From Inonotus obliquus (taxonomy: Eukaryota > Basidiomycota > Agaricomycetes > Hymenochaetales > Hymenochaetaceae), in NCBI GenBank assembly GCA_032164295.1, contig JAJHTX010000012.1:1-64000 (forward strand): a stretch of DNA of 64,000 nucleotides, in the 5' to 3' direction. Each line of letters starts with the position of its first letter. Positions within the stretch are counted from its first letter, which is position 1. The position numbers and the translations under genes are program-made. Positions 1 to 12,073 of this stretch are shown in pieces. The notes under the pieces were generated by a model. The model was given only the letters and a program-made list of their open reading frames with translations. It had not been told where the DNA came from and searched no databases.

Positions 1-20
1 TTTTATAAAATGAGTAGAAA

Positions 21-146
21 CCCTAAGCCTAACCCTAACCCTAACCCTAACCCTAAGCCTAACCCTAAGCCTAACCCTAAGCCTAACCCTAAGCCTAACC
101 CTAAGCCTAACCCTAAGCCTAACCCTAACCCTAAGCCTAACCCTAA
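21..146 (+). repeat. interstitial telomere-like repeat array 1
   Basis: About 126 bp of CCCTAA units mixed with the variant GCCTAA. It is preceded by 20 bp of unique sequence, so the window does not start at a chromosome end. The right edge runs directly into integrase coding sequence of element B. Read through in frame, it gives an artificial Asn-Pro-Lys-Pro repeat that is fused to the integrase fragment in an ORF starting at 10. Confidence 0.9.
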
Positions 147-903
147 TCGTCAACAAAAAGGTTGGGTCCGAGCGCTCCCCCAGGTCTGCTTTGAACTCAT
201 GAATACCATCAATGCTTCTACCGGTTTCTCACCTTTTCAACTACATCTCGGTTGTGCCTCCTGTCTTTTACCAACTCTACAACCTCTTCAAACTGACAGT
301 TCCAAGCTCCCTGAAGATCTTAAAGCTTGCGCCCTGTTTCAACAAATCGAACTTGATGTTCTAGAAGCTCGCGATGCACTAGTTCTCGCCAAAGTCAATC
401 AAACACATCACGCCAACAAAATGTGGTCCCCAGAAATCCCGTATAGAGTCGGCGACTATGTAATGTTGAACACCTTGCACCGTCGACGGGACTATGCCCA
501 GAAGGGTGATGGAAGGGTTGCGAAGTTTATGCCCCGATGGGACGGTAAGTACAAAATTACACAAGCATTTACTGACTCCTCTACGTATCAATTAGAACTA
601 CCAAATGCACGGGGCCGCTACGCCACTTTTTATGCGAGTCAACTCAAACCTTACCACGCCAACAACTCTACCGTCTACCCGGGACGACAGTTGTCCGGAC
701 CGCCACCGCCCATACTAACGGAAGATGGATTCGAGGAGTTTGAGGTAGAGGTGATTATTGATCAAAGAAGAAGAGAACGAGGTCTGCAGTATCTGGTTAG
801 ATGGCGAGGACAAGGACAAGAAGACGACCTCTGGATTCCTAGACGCGAGCGTGTTGAATGCGAAGCTCTGGACCGCTGGGAAGAACATATCCAGCGTACA
901 TAA
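147..903 (+). pseudogene. Gypsy element B: 3' end of pol (integrase C-terminus and chromodomain)
   Basis: The frame stays open for about 250 residues. It covers the end of the integrase core (motif MNTINASTGFSPFQL), the GPY/F-type region (RWDGKYKI, then QLKPYH) and a C-terminal chromodomain (YLVRWRGQGQEDDLWIPR). Everything upstream (gag, protease, RT, RNase H and most of the integrase) is missing and is replaced at 146/147 by telomere-like repeats. The chromodomain places it among chromoviruses, whose integrases are thought to be guided to chromatin marks. The matching 3' LTR follows at 1045. The missing 5' half appears to be the minus-strand fragment at 16651-19600. Family confidence is high; the fragment cannot be functional alone. 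Confidence 0.85.
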
Positions 904-1044
904 TGATTGTTTTTCTAATTCTTACATTTTCTTTTTTATTCCCCCCTTTTTTAGTTTTCCCCTTGTTGTCCCTCTTTTTTTCACGGTGTTCATTTTCCAC
1001 TTCCTGTCCCTTGCATGAGTTCATTTCTATCGAGTAGGAAAGAG

Positions 1045-1321
1045 TGTAATCCCCGGATTACATCAGTCATGATTTCATCATAGTTATTTATAGTTTTAGA
1101 TAGTTACATCACGAGTTACATCACGACCAAACACGTCCACGTCATGTGGGCGTGTCCACCTCCCACGCATAGTATATAAGTAGATAGTGTTCCTCTCCGC
1201 CGAGACAAGAACCCCACCCCCGCATTCCTATACTCATATTCCCCCCTTTCCATTCCACCCCATTTAAAGTCTCAATACCAGAGTTCGTGCCTGTTCAGCT
1301 CCAGTGTGACTGCGTGTTTCA
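1045..1321 (+). repeat. element B 3' LTR (277 bp)
   Basis: The LTR begins TGTAATCC and ends TGTTTCA (TG...CA). It contains a TATATAAG box near 1171. The same sequence, reverse-complemented and interrupted by a 1.72-kb insertion, occupies 17599-19600. It is followed at 1322 by GGTGG, the same 5-mer that precedes the 5' LTR (read on the minus strand) at 19601-19605. Confidence 0.9.
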
Positions 1322-1531
1322 GGTGGGTACATTAAGTCTTCGCCCCCCCTTCAGATTTAGAAGGTAGATTTGCATACTTTATATGGCAATTTAAGTGTCA
1401 GGTAGCTCCCTGGTAACCTGTTCATATTGGCAAGGTCTGAGTTCGACTCAATTACTTACCTAATAAGGCATGCAAATCACCTTCCAAATTTGGGGGGGGC
1501 CAAAAACTTAATTTACTCACCTGTATTTGGA
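1322..1531. repeat. imperfect inverted repeat
   Basis: Arms of roughly 58 bp (1323-1380 and 1466-1531) contain a C-run/G-run pair, AAGGT(A/G)ATTTGCAT and a TTAAGT word, so the segment can fold into a long hairpin with a loop of about 85 bp. No ORF is present. It resembles a small non-autonomous transposon, but no clear target duplication was found. Confidence 0.5.
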
Positions 1532-1566
1532 ATGAAGCTGAGAGAAAATAAATCATTACATACAAA

Positions 1567-2345
1567 TTGTCAGGATCTTCCGGACAGTTGGTGAAAGCTC
1601 AAAAATAGAAAGAATTTTAATGCGGATTGGATTGAGTACTACAGGAAAATACCGTTCCTTTAAACACCAATTACAAATCTGCCCCCAGGTCTTTCCACAC
1701 ACAACTTCTCAAAAATTAAAATACATGTTCATGGAGCATACTATAGGAGACACATGCTGATTTTTTTCTAAGCCGGAAGGTGTGCTAGAAAAATAGATAT
1801 GGACCTGGGAAGAAACAAGGGCCTCTGTCACGGAAAACAACTCCTTTGAACACCTTGTGACGTAGTGTCACGCTAATATCAATTACACTCCGGTTCTAAT
1901 GAGTCGCCGAGATATCCTATTTTGTCAGCACGCCGATCATTTTGACTATCACACTCTTGAGATTTTCTTACAATATTAATTGATTGAGATGCAATTTCTC
2001 CCTGAAACTTGGAGTGAAAGTAGAATATGTAGCATAGTTTTTAAGTATCACATTATCTATACAGTTAAATAACAGGGGAAATTGCAGGAGGAATTGGTTT
2101 CGACTCAGGTCTGTGAATTTCATCAAATATCAACACTGTATAGTTTCTCTAGACTCAACAGCTTGCTCAAATTTCTTGTAAATTTGCAGACTCAGTGATA
2201 CATACTGTCCTTGAGTACGTGCATTTTTCTGAGCTTATAAGTGAAGAATTGAGTGAGAAAAGTCATGGTGTTCAAAGGAACGGTACTGTTTAAAGGACCG
2301 GTATTTTCCTGTAGTTGTCCGGAATTTCCGGACAGTGGCAGAGGG
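1567..2345. repeat. noncoding segment with inverted subterminal words
   Basis: No coding potential. Near its ends are inverted copies of CTACAGGAAAATACCG (1649 on the plus strand, about 2315 on the minus strand). TTCCGGACA words also lie near both edges, and TTTAAACA or TTTGAACACC words lie inside. This suggests an old DNA transposon derivative with inverted ends, but the boundaries are uncertain. Confidence 0.35.
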
Positions 2346-2649
2346 CTCTAAATTAGGCAAATTCACGTGATGTTTTTGATGCGCATCGTGCCCTCAGAGG
2401 TCAAAAACTCACTAAATGCCCAATTTCTCGGTCAATTCAGCACGTAAAATTATGATATAGATATGTAAATTAAGTATTCGATAATGTGCATCTACCCATG
2501 TAAAACTATTGAGAAAATATTATGTGTATGTGGCAGGAAAATCCCTGTGGATCATTGGAAGTTGACTATCACGTGACTCATCTGGGGAGGACGTGTTCAC
2601 TACGTGCTCCATCCGCTTTGTCCCATTCACAACGAGTACAAACTCTTGT

Positions 2650-5340
2650 TCTTGACAATGGCTGACATGTCTACGCTCCTCATATCTTCTCTGAATCCAG
2701 CCGGAAGCAAGCAGAGCAGAACCTGGCAATCCTCTCAGTGCAACCAGGGTTACTGCAATGAGTCACTAGTCAAAGCCAAGATCGATCAGTCCGATCAGCC
2801 GCCAGTGTCTATCTCAAGAACAACGTGAAGCGTAGATGGAAGGATGTGCATGCTAGGACCGGTCGATGCATGTATTCATTTTCTGATTCGCTCCTAGGAC
2901 GAGCCAGTCATACCGGTTGTCAAAAAGGAGCAGCTACGCCCCCAGCTCATACCTGCAATGATTTTGCTGGCAAATCCTTCAGACAAGAATCTACGTGCTC
3001 AGGTTGCTGAGACTGTTGCTATCATTGCTAGCTATGATTTCCTGGTTAGTCTAAACGTCCCTTGTGGCTGTATGCAGCTCTGACGAGCAGCAAGGAACTT
3101 GTAAATGCACTCCGTCCGTCACCTGAAGCCTATTCAGTCAACTTGTCCATACTTGAGACTGCTCATTCCATTTTTGGGCGATGGTGATCTGAAATGCAAT
3201 CAGACGAGTTATTTACAGTCATCAACTTTGTTTTGTCACAATTTGCAGAGCCATTCTTTCAAGTCTTCTGTTACACCGCCAGAATGTTTCTTTATTGATA
3301 ACACTCTACCACCCAAAAAGGATGCAGAGACTGTCGCGCATGCTATGGTGCTGCTGCTCAATATATTCTACGATCTTGTATGCCAGGATCTCCCCCCAGC
3401 TCTCGAAGACACGCATGCCGAGTTCTTTGGCGCGGGGGATGGCATGTTCATTCGATTTCTTCAATGGGATCCACTCAAGCTACAGACAGATCCGGACAAA
3501 CCTACAACTAGCACGCCATCACAGATCAAGACCACTTCGAGCTTGCCAAGGCAAACACACATCGATATCCTGAACTCGGGTCCCGTTGAGGCAGTCGCCC
3601 GTGCTCTATGGAATCTTCTCAGTGGTGGATAGAGAATCGGGGTCGTCTGGTCAGCTAAGCACTTCGTTTTTTCTGCACCGCTAGACTACCATCAACGAGC
3701 TTGTGAAAGAAGTCGTCATTTTCAATGTTTCTCTTAGGACGCACGAAGGCGAGCAGTTCGAGGATGACCCTCCGGAATATGTCCGCCTCGATCTGTCGTT
3801 TGTGAACGCGAGTTCAGCCACCGTGGCTAGAGGTCTGACTGCAGAGGGAACTATGCGTCGTCAGGCAGCCACATACGGATTCGAGGATGCTACGGAAGTC
3901 GTACTCAGATGGTTCGGGTCGGGTTGCAGGAATATGGATCTGATCCTCACGGGGAGGATAGGTGGAAACGAAAGGACGAGAGTGTTTTTCTCCTCACTGC
4001 GATCGCGCTACTGCAGCTCAGGTAAGCATCTGGTCACAGTAGATATTCTGTCAGGAGGCATTGACGATCGCATAGCAAGGGGTATACTCGTGGTGCTAGA
4101 GCTAGTTGGCGACATGCGCCGACGCTCGTTATCATTCGTCATCGATTGCTTTTGCTTCCCTTGCACCTCGGATCCTCCTCCTGCAAGATTTACGCCCGAA
4201 TAGGATTTTGACAAAGGATGGGGCTCGCTTTTCCGCAGCGGACCGCGCGAAGCCAGAGACGGCAGCATAGACAGGCGTTCCGACAAGGTCGACAAGATTC
4301 TCGAAGGAGCCTCGGATGTCGGCGTAGAGCGCGAGAAGAATTGTGACTTTGACGACCGGGTGCGCAAGGAAGCCATGCTTGTGTTTGGCGACAACGTCAT
4401 GCTGTTCACTCTATTCGTGAAAGGAGATAGCGCATCCTCATCCTCGCTTTGATTCCGAAGTACCCATCACTCCAACCAAGACCTGTCGTCAGCCCCAAAC
4501 CCTCCTTCAGGAGCCTTCCATCGCGGTGGCGGCGGCGACGTTTATCCGTACCTCGCTCGTCCTTGAACAAGCCGGACTTCGTCACCTCTGATCTGAATGA
4601 TGCTACAAGACATGCCACAGTCAGCGCAAAACTACAAAAGATACTCGACTAAACCAACGAACGCACTGGTCGACGTCGTCGACTTGTTTTCGAGAAAACT
4701 CTCTGTGGACTCAATTCGTTACTTGTATTTCTTCCGGAGCCAGGCAAGTTCATTCCACTGTGTCGTCTTTCCGTGTATATTGATGTAATCCTAGCTTTCG
4801 AAAGAAACAACTTCTCTTGCTCCTCCCAGACCTACTCCGACACCTTGGTTCGTCAAGCTACGTCTGCTATACGTATCCTTCGACGACTATTGAATGGATC
4901 CTCATAATTAAGCGGAACTCCTAGTTACTGTACGTGCCGACATGTGCTTCCATTGTGTCTGGAGTACTTCTCGTTCAGGTTCAATCAGGAGGACATACGC
5001 GAGACTGCTCCTCAGATCATCAATGTCGTTCTGAATAGGGTGGATCGGGCAGTTCTCCGGAGAGGATCGCAGAGAATCATTATCCGAGAAAGGTACGTGG
5101 ATGTTGCTTGCCATGGTCTTTGACTTACAGCCTTCCCAAAGGTGTCATGCGTGTCATAATGACCGCCCGTGCAACGCTCGTCCACGCGCACCAGTCCCTG
5201 CTCCAGCGTTTGGTTGAGATACTCGGAGATAGTCAAGTACCCGAGTAATCCTGTTTTCGATCAGTATCTTTTTGAAAGTATCTCTGCCCCAGTAAGATAA
5301 GCAATGCCAGGTTTACTGTTGTGGCATCACCAGAGACGCT
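2650..5340 (+). pseudogene. CSE1: CSE1 (exportin-2, importin-alpha re-exporter) pseudogene, copy 1
   Basis: Pieces in several frames match successive parts of the CSE1/CAS HEAT-repeat karyopherin, which returns importin-alpha to the cytoplasm with RanGTP. They are the N-terminal AEQNL helix near 2700, SVYLKNNVKRRW near 2800, a VVKKEQLRPQLIPAM stretch near 2915, LILETAHSIFG-type text near 3150, YDLVCQDLPPALED near 3380, FEDDPPEYVRLDL near 3760, and a C-proximal LLQRLVEILG piece near 5200. Frame changes, in-frame stops and a foreign block of about 580 bp (4075-4655) break it. The family match is strong because the order and spacing of many motifs are preserved. It is not translatable as one protein. 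Confidence 0.8.
4075..4655 (-). pseudogene. foreign serine-rich gene fragment inside CSE1 copy 1
   Basis: The block is present at the same place in CSE1 copies 1 and 2 (about 6115-6700) but absent from copy 3, where the flanking CSE1 text (ARRDRH then TNALVDVDF) is nearly contiguous. On the minus strand it encodes two open pieces (4406-4618 and 4008-4409). They are rich in Ser, Arg and Leu, with repeated SMASLRTRSSKS-like text, as in low-complexity fungal regulatory proteins. The parent gene was not recognised. It probably entered CSE1 before the copy 1/copy 2 duplication. Confidence 0.5.
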
Positions 5341-5625
5341 TTCGTGCCGCTTCTCAGCCCGTTTAAGTCCTGAGCAAGACGATTCAAGCAGCCGACTGCG
5401 TCCTCGGATGCTTGAGCCGCTTCTGCGCTACGGCCCGTGGAGTTGTTTCTGCGCCGACAAAGTCCTGAACGACAGTCAACAAAGTCTCCAGACCGCCTTC
5501 TTTCACAACGCTGAGAGCTACGTTAGGGATCCGTCGATGAATACTTTGCGACAACAACGTACACGACGAATAGGCTGCGGTAAATCTTAGTACATCACAG
5601 TCACATCCACAATCCATTCCCATCT
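5341..5625. other. non-CSE1 tail shared by CSE1 copies 1 and 2
   Basis: After the CSE1 motif FTVVASPETL the sequence departs from CSE1. It continues with text shared between copy 1 (5341-5625) and copy 2 (about 8031-8520) but not copy 3. Copy 2 has about 200 bp more in the middle. Open frames exist on the minus strand, including a 108-codon one at 8002-8328, but no family was recognised. It marks the end of the duplicated unit. Confidence 0.45.
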
Positions 5626-6668
5626 TCTCAGTGATGGTTAGAGAATCGGAGTCGTCTAGTCAACCAAGCACTTCGTTTTTCAGCACCGCTATTCGCTCTA
5701 GTAACTACTGCGAAGAGACCATCATCGGGCTTTTGGAAGGACTCGTCGTTCCCAACGCTTCTCTTAGGGCACATGAAGTCGAGCAGCTCAAGGGTGACCC
5801 TGCGGAATATGTCGGCCTCGATCTGTCGTTTGCGAGCGCGAGTTCAGCCACCGTGGATGGAGGTCTGACTGCGGAGGGAACTATGCGTCGTCAGACAGCC
5901 GCAGATGTCCTACGGGCACTCGTTTCGAGCGGATTCGAGGATGCTACTACGGAAGCCATACACAGATGGGTCAGGTCAGGTTTACAGGCATACAGGGGAG
6001 GATAGGTGGAAATGAAAAGATGAGAGTGTCTTTCTCCTCACTGCGGTCGCGACATTGGGTGCTACAGCTCAGGTAAGTCTGATCTCAGTAGATATTCTGT
6101 CAGGAGGCATTGACGATCGCATAGCAAGGGGTATACTCGTGGTACTAGAGCTAGTTGGCGACATGGACTGGCGCTCGTTATCATTCGTCATCGATCGCTT
6201 TTGCTTCCCTTGCACCTCGGATCCTCCTCGTGCAAGACTCACGCTCGAATAGGATTTTGACAAAGGATGGGCTCGCTTTTCCGCAGCGGACCGCGCGAAG
6301 CCAGAGACGGCAGCATAGACAGGCGTTCCGACAAGGTCGACAAGATTCTCGAAGGAGCCTCGGATGTCGGCGTAGAGCGCGAGAAGAATTGTGACTTTGA
6401 CGACCGGGTGCGCAAGGAAGCCATGCTTGTGTTTCGCGATAATGACATGCTCTTCACTCTATTCGTGAAAGGAGATGGTGCATTCTCATCCTCGCTTTGA
6501 TTCCGAAGTACTCATCACTCGAACCGAGACCTGTCGTCAGCCCCAAACCCTCCTTCAGGAGCCTTCCATCGCGGTGGTGGCGGCGACGTTTATCCGTACC
6601 TCGCTCGTCCTTGAACAAACCGGACCTCGTCATCAAAAATCCGAATGATGCTACAAGACATGCCACAG

Positions 6669-7313
6669 TCAGCGCAAAACTACAAAAGATACTCGACTAA
6701 ACCAACCATTGGTGACATAGCTCGCAACGCTGTCCCTTCCTATATCTATGAACGAGCTTCGCGTACTAAGGGATCCGAATGACATGGAGGCGATTACTTT
6801 GGATTGGGGAGATAATACACGCTCGCGTACAAGGATGTGAGGTGGCGGAGTGTGCAAATCGATATCGCTATCACTCTCTTCTTCTTCCGGGGACCCGTTA
6901 ACGGAAGTATCGTTTAACGTTGCTTCCGCCTCCTCGGCGTAAAAGTCTCTATCATTGTGACCCTCTAGCAAAAAGCCAAACTCGTCGACATTGCTTGGTG
7001 ACGGAGACAGATCGTACGCCCCCCGGTGTCTTGCGATCGCAACACCATAATCTACGGTCGCATCCACATCTTCCTCTATCCCACCATGTGCATCCGTGAA
7101 CACCGAACCAGCAGATCGCTGCATAGGTAATCCCTCCCGATTGAGACCTGAGTTACGCGAAGAAGAGGATGAAACAGCGCTAAATCGCGAATTAGCCCTC
7201 TGCCTCTCACTCTCATCAGGCAAAGACGGGCGGATGCTTCGTCGCCTGGTCGTACTCTTGATAGAGCTGGAGCGGGTAGAGAGAGATTTGCTTGACCGAC
7301 TCGACCTTGCCAA
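6669..7313 (-). pseudogene. captured fragment of an unidentified Ser/Arg-rich gene
   Basis: An open frame of 214 codons on the minus strand lies within the block unique to CSE1 copy 2. It opens with a basic Ser/Arg-rich stretch (SSRSSKSLSTRSSSIKST) and moves to an acidic region (SPEEEESDSDIDLHTP). A second frame at 7076-7486 seems to be the upstream continuation after a frame change. No domain was recognised. The left junction follows the shared ACTAAACCAAC at about 6703 and the right junction precedes CTACGTCTG at about 7490, so it looks like filler DNA exchanged into CSE1. Confidence 0.4.
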
Positions 7314-7642
7314 AAGGGACTTGGAACGTAGACCTGAACGGGTGTTTGCTTCATCGTGTCAATGTCGGGACTTGTGCCACCGTCCCGAGCTACATTGCGC
7401 ACCCTGGCCTCGACCTCGGATGGCATCGATGGCCTCATCTGCAAGAGACGCAGTCTCACGGCTAACAACGGAAGAGAGATATTCACACAAACTACGTCTG
7501 TTATGCGTATGCTATGACGACTATCGAACGGATCCTCTTAGTTAAGCGGAACTCCCAGTTATTGTAAGTGCTCGACGTGTGCTTCCATTGTCTCTGGAGT
7601 AATTCTCGTTCAGGTTCAATCAGGAGGACATAAGCGAGATTG

Positions 7643-7664
7643 CCCCCCCCCCCCCCCCCCCCCC
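7643..7664 (+). repeat. poly-C tract, 22 nt
   Basis: A homopolymer of 22 C lies inside CSE1 copy 2. Copies 1 and 3 both read TGCTCCTCAGAT at the equivalent place, so the run is an expansion or replacement particular to this copy. Confidence 0.9.
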
Positions 7665-8554
7665 AAATTATCACCGTCGTCCTGAATGGAATTGAGTCGC
7701 GCGGTTTCCGGAGAAAATCGCAGAGAATGATTATCTGTTGAAATGTACTTGGTTGTTGCTTGCCATGGTCTTTGACTTACAGCCTTCTCAAAGGTGTCAC
7801 GCGTGTCAAAATGACTGCCCGTGCAACGCTCGTCCACGCGCGCCAGTACTGCTCCAGCGTTTGGTTGAGATACTCGGAGCGATCGCCAAGAACCCGAGTA
7901 ATCCTGTTTTCGATCAGTATATTTTTGAAAGTATCTCTGCCCCAGTAAGGTAAGCAATAGCCGTCCTTCCGCAGGGAGACTGTCTTGATATCTGTCCAGA
8001 TTTACTGTCGTGGCATCACCAGAAACATTTTCGTGCCGCTTCTCAGCCCGTTAAGGTCCTGAGCGAGACAAATCAAGCAGCCAACTGCGTCGTCGTATGC
8101 TTGAGCCGCTTCTGCGCCACCCAGTAACCACTCTCCACGTGCCTCTGTCAAATTCTTCCGCAGACCCGCTTGATGGTCCTTCACCGCGCGTTGAAGGTGA
8201 CTCTGAGAAACAGTTGTTTCTGTGTCCGCTATCAAGAATGTTATGTGAGAAGGTGGAGGAGAGTCGCATAAGAGTCCAATATTCGCGTGATGTTCTTCTG
8301 TAGTCCCGAGTATGCGGTCTGCGGCCATAAGGAATAGCAGACGAGATTCATTATTACTGCGCCGAAGACCTGAACGACAGTCACAAAGTTTCCAGACCGC
8401 CTTCTTTCACAACGCTGAGAGCTACGTTAGAGATCCGTCGATGAATTCTTTGCCACAATAACTGACACGACGAATAGAATGATCGAGGTCATGCTGCAGG
8501 CTGCGGTAAATCTTATCACATCACAAGTGATTAAATTTGGGAGATGAGTAGGGT

Positions 8555-8735
8555 TGCCGAAGTCCGGTCCTGGACCGTGTGGACCGCAGTCCGGACACGG
8601 ACCGAACCAATAGTCCAGTCCAGTTCAGGTCCGGTTCAGCTGAGGTCCAGGTTGGTTCGGTCCTTGGTCCGGCTCCCTTCTGTTTTTCCGGACCGGGGTG
8701 GACCAGTCCGGACCTGGACTGGACCGGTTTGGCAG
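8555..8735. repeat. GGTCC/GGACC word cluster
   Basis: A stretch of about 180 bp contains about a dozen GGTCC or GGACC words, often as GGTCCGG or its complement, with no fixed period. A smaller outlier (GGTCCAGGTCCGGACC) lies at about 9733, on the far side of the USP7-like fragment. The words are self-complementary and could form many alternative hairpins. It may be the end of a repeat family that carries the USP7-like fragment. Confidence 0.6.
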
Positions 8736-8749
8736 GTACGCAATAAGGT

Positions 8750-9430
<681 letters not shown>

Positions 9431-10109
9431 TCCACACCCCTTTCATGTCAAGAGCAAATGCTTGTCCACCGAATCTACCTGCAATAACGACTTCGATCGA
9501 CACCCTGATAACTTCGTTTGCAAGTGACGAAAGTTGGGCAACCATGCTGTTCACGGTTTCCTAACATTCCACCCTGCACATCTACGTCGACAACCTTGGA
9601 CAAGTTCCGTGCGCGACAGCCTTTGTGACTCACGAAATTGAACACACTTGGTTAGTGAGGTTGCTAAAACTTCGACAGTGTGCATGGTAAACCAAATATT
9701 CACAGAATAATGGAATTAACAAAAATACATCTGGTCCAGGTCCGGACCAGGGTCGGATTCTATGCCGGAGACTACATTTGGGCAGGTGACCCGAGGTCAG
9801 GATGCGAGCGTATCTGGGATAGCGAGAGAAGAATGGCAGATGGGAGTAACGAAAGCATTTATCAAGAATCGACAGTAAGGAATACTTTTCCATGTTGCTT
9901 CTGCTGTCACAGACATTGACGACATTCATCCTTATTAGCTCTTTGCTCTCGAGCACAGGCGAGATCGGTATTGGCACAACATGGCGGTTGTGCCCGCGAG
10001 ATTATCTGGACCCTGCGAATCTTTGTAGGCGCGATGCTCTCTGGTTCGCGTCCAGAGAGTCCATCGAGTGTTATGAGATCCCAAGGTCCATTATTCATCG
10101 CAAATCAAC
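9431..10109. other. no recognisable gene
   Basis: About 680 bp without a supported gene. It holds the small GGTCC outlier at 9733 and short open frames on both strands without family signals. Confidence 0.4.
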
Positions 10110-10499
10110 TTGGCCCGATTTCACCCCGCCTCACCTCGACCTAGTTCACCAGGCGCTCCGGCTACCGCCCCACCTCCGAACAAAAGAACCAGCACTGGTT
10201 TGAGCAACGTCTCAGTTCCTTCGTTAACTAATATTCCTGCTACCACATCTGCTACAGGACCACCTGCCGCAGTGTTTGCATATTTATCCGAGAAGCAGAG
10301 ACTAGCACGGAATGACACGGTTTCTTCAGCATCTGTTTATTCGCAGCCTTCTCAGCCTTCTCAGGCGCCGACGCCTCCTCCGGCAAAAGCTTTAAATATA
10401 CAGCCTCAACAAACGAGTAGTGCGAATGTGGTTGTTCATACGGATGTGGGATGTTTTGCGAGGGAACCTTCTGATCAACCTCCCGCTTATCAGAAATGA
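10110..10499 (+). CDS. hypothetical Pro/Ser/Thr-rich C-terminal fragment
   Basis: An open frame of 129 codons, first usable codon TTG rather than ATG, so it is likely a terminal exon or a fragment. The composition is low-complexity (SPRPSSPGAPATAPPPNK, then QPSQPSQAPTPPP) and it ends with SDQPPAYQK. No domain was recognised. It could be the disordered tail of a broken gene whose upstream part is not visible. About 500 bp of AT-rich sequence without a gene follows (10500-10990). Confidence 0.3.
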   Translation: MARFHPASPRPSSPGAPATAPPPNKRTSTGLSNVSVPSLTNIPATTSATGPPAAVFAYLSEKQRLARNDTVSSASVYSQPSQPSQAPTPPPAKALNIQPQQTSSANVVVHTDVGCFAREPSDQPPAYQK

Positions 10500-11003
10500 G
10501 CGTGACGTGGTGCTTTGGTTTGGGATGCCTGGCTCCAGTGCATCGTCTGCTTCCTTTCTTCCTTCGATTGTATGTGCTGTGGTCATATCACTGTACTGTA
10601 GAGAGTATAATACAAATTGTTTTGCATCTTACCATCTGATAACATGTCTTGAATAATCTGACTTAATGGGCTCCATGTCTTGTATATTTTGAAATACTTG
10701 TCAAAATTGACAAGTATTGTACGTATTGCCAATATATATCACCCTAATAAATGTGATGACGATTTGATGTACAAGCCTTCTACATATTTTACATATAACT
10801 TATCTTACATGTACCGGTTTTACATTCTCAGATCGTGCAGTTTTTTGTGATGAATGGACGACGTCCTCGCATAGATCATCGTCGACAACACACGAGGCTC
10901 GCACAGTCAACTAAGTGCTTTCACCGATGCGAGCATTTCTGTTACAACCTTTGGCAGAAATACAGCGTGCAAGAAGAGGGAACGGACAGCTGATGCAAAT
11001 ACT

Positions 11004-11675
11004 GTGACGTCTGCCCCTCTGCCGGAGAGTTCTCGTGGCAAGAAGAAACGGAAACTCCCGCGAACCGGTAATGTGCAGGCGTCCGCTTTGTCTTGCGACA
11101 CCACAGAAGAGATCTCTTTGGCCGATTCTCACTCCGTGTCCACTAATCGGAAGAAAAAGAAAGAGAAGAAGGCAATTTCTGAACCTAGGTTTCAGAAGCG
11201 CAGTGGAGCGCCGGCGAAAGATCCCTTCTTATCGTCAAGAATGAGAGGCGCCAATTCCGCTCCTCTAAGCTGGGCGGCAACGGGGAATGCTGAAGTGGTG
11301 CGCGTGACTTCCCAGAGACTCAGCGGAGTGCGTACTGGGGACATTCGTCTTCCGCAGCACGATGGTTGTATTGTGCCACCCGTGCAGGCACTAAGGCCTT
11401 CGTCAGCCTCGTCGGATGACACTCTTGTTGACGGTGTTACGAGTGATGAACTTCAATCCCAGCGCCGCTGCAAGAAACAGCTATATGGTATCGATGCCGA
11501 CTGCTCACAAGAAAGTTGTTGTGAGGACCATGCCAGGCTTGAAAAGATGGCAGCGTCGCTGAAGTGTGTTCCATCTTTGTTTTCTCCTTCAGACAGCCGA
11601 TTTTATTATCCAGCTTTAGCCATCCGACATGCAACAGCGCGAAGCCGCTACTACCAGATACGCTACGACCATTGA
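11004..11675 (+). CDS. hypothetical Lys-rich protein fragment
   Basis: An open frame of 223 codons beginning with GTG, so the true start is upstream or the ORF is an exon. It has two strongly basic clusters (SRGKKKRKLPR and NRKKKKEKK) that look like nuclear localisation signals, followed by a Ser-rich region and a Cys-containing stretch (DCSQESCCEDH). No family was recognised. At 11770-11960 a plus-strand frame reads SYHGGVYFNDGKAHGYLLGG and then RDIFHHDGRLIISHG after a plausible intron, which may be a further exon. The gene, if real, is cut at 12074 by the telomere-like array. Confidence 0.35.
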   Translation: MTSAPLPESSRGKKKRKLPRTGNVQASALSCDTTEEISLADSHSVSTNRKKKKEKKAISEPRFQKRSGAPAKDPFLSSRMRGANSAPLSWAATGNAEVVRVTSQRLSGVRTGDIRLPQHDGCIVPPVQALRPSSASSDDTLVDGVTSDELQSQRRCKKQLYGIDADCSQESCCEDHARLEKMAASLKCVPSLFSPSDSRFYYPALAIRHATARSRYYQIRYDH

Positions 11676-12073
11676 TATGGGCTGCGGTACGTAATAGGCT
11701 TATCCGTCTCTTTGAGCCTTCTGGTGACTCTATAATTCTAGTCACGTCAAGCACTGTGCGAAACTACGTCCTTTTTTCGAAGCTATCATGGTGGCGTCTA
11801 CTTCAATGACGGCAAGGCCCACGGCTACTTGTTAGGCGGGTATGCTTCACAGTAAGTCTGATAACCCGAGGTATGTGTCGCGTATACCTAAACCTCTTCT
11901 TCAGACGAGACATTTTCCACCATGACGGCAGGCTTATCATTTCGCACGGGTACTTGCAGTTTACAAATAACTGTCACACTTATTAATGCTATCACTTTTT
12001 TAAGAGGCGGGAAGTCCTTGGAGGGGTTTCAAGGACAACGAGAGCAAGACGCTTCCGTCCGCGCGCTGCTCTT

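Larger units (their letters stand above)
5630..8030 (+). pseudogene. CSE1: CSE1 pseudogene, copy 2 (adjacent duplicate)
   Basis: This repeats the copy 1 text from about 3640 onward. An IIGLLEGLVVPNASLR segment is followed by an ELF-type acidic motif near 5790, then TMRRQTAADVLRALVSSGFEDA near 5885, and a clean LLQRLVEILGAIAKNPSNP stretch near 7850. It lacks the N-terminal third. Two foreign blocks interrupt it: the shared serine-rich block (about 6115-6700) and a further block unique to this copy (6704-7487) that replaces about 180 bp of CSE1. A 22-nt poly-C run at 7643-7664 interrupts the CSE1 text. Together with copy 1 it forms a local segmental duplication. Confidence 0.75.

Noticed and set aside
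10..146. Asn-Pro-Lys-Pro repeat protein
   Set aside because: It is only the in-frame translation of telomere-like repeats fused to an integrase fragment; not evidence for a repeat protein.
1..146. Chromosome end / true telomere at the window edge
   Set aside because: Unique sequence (1-20) precedes the repeats, units are mixed CCCTAA/GCCTAA, and a second similar tract lies internally at 12 kb.
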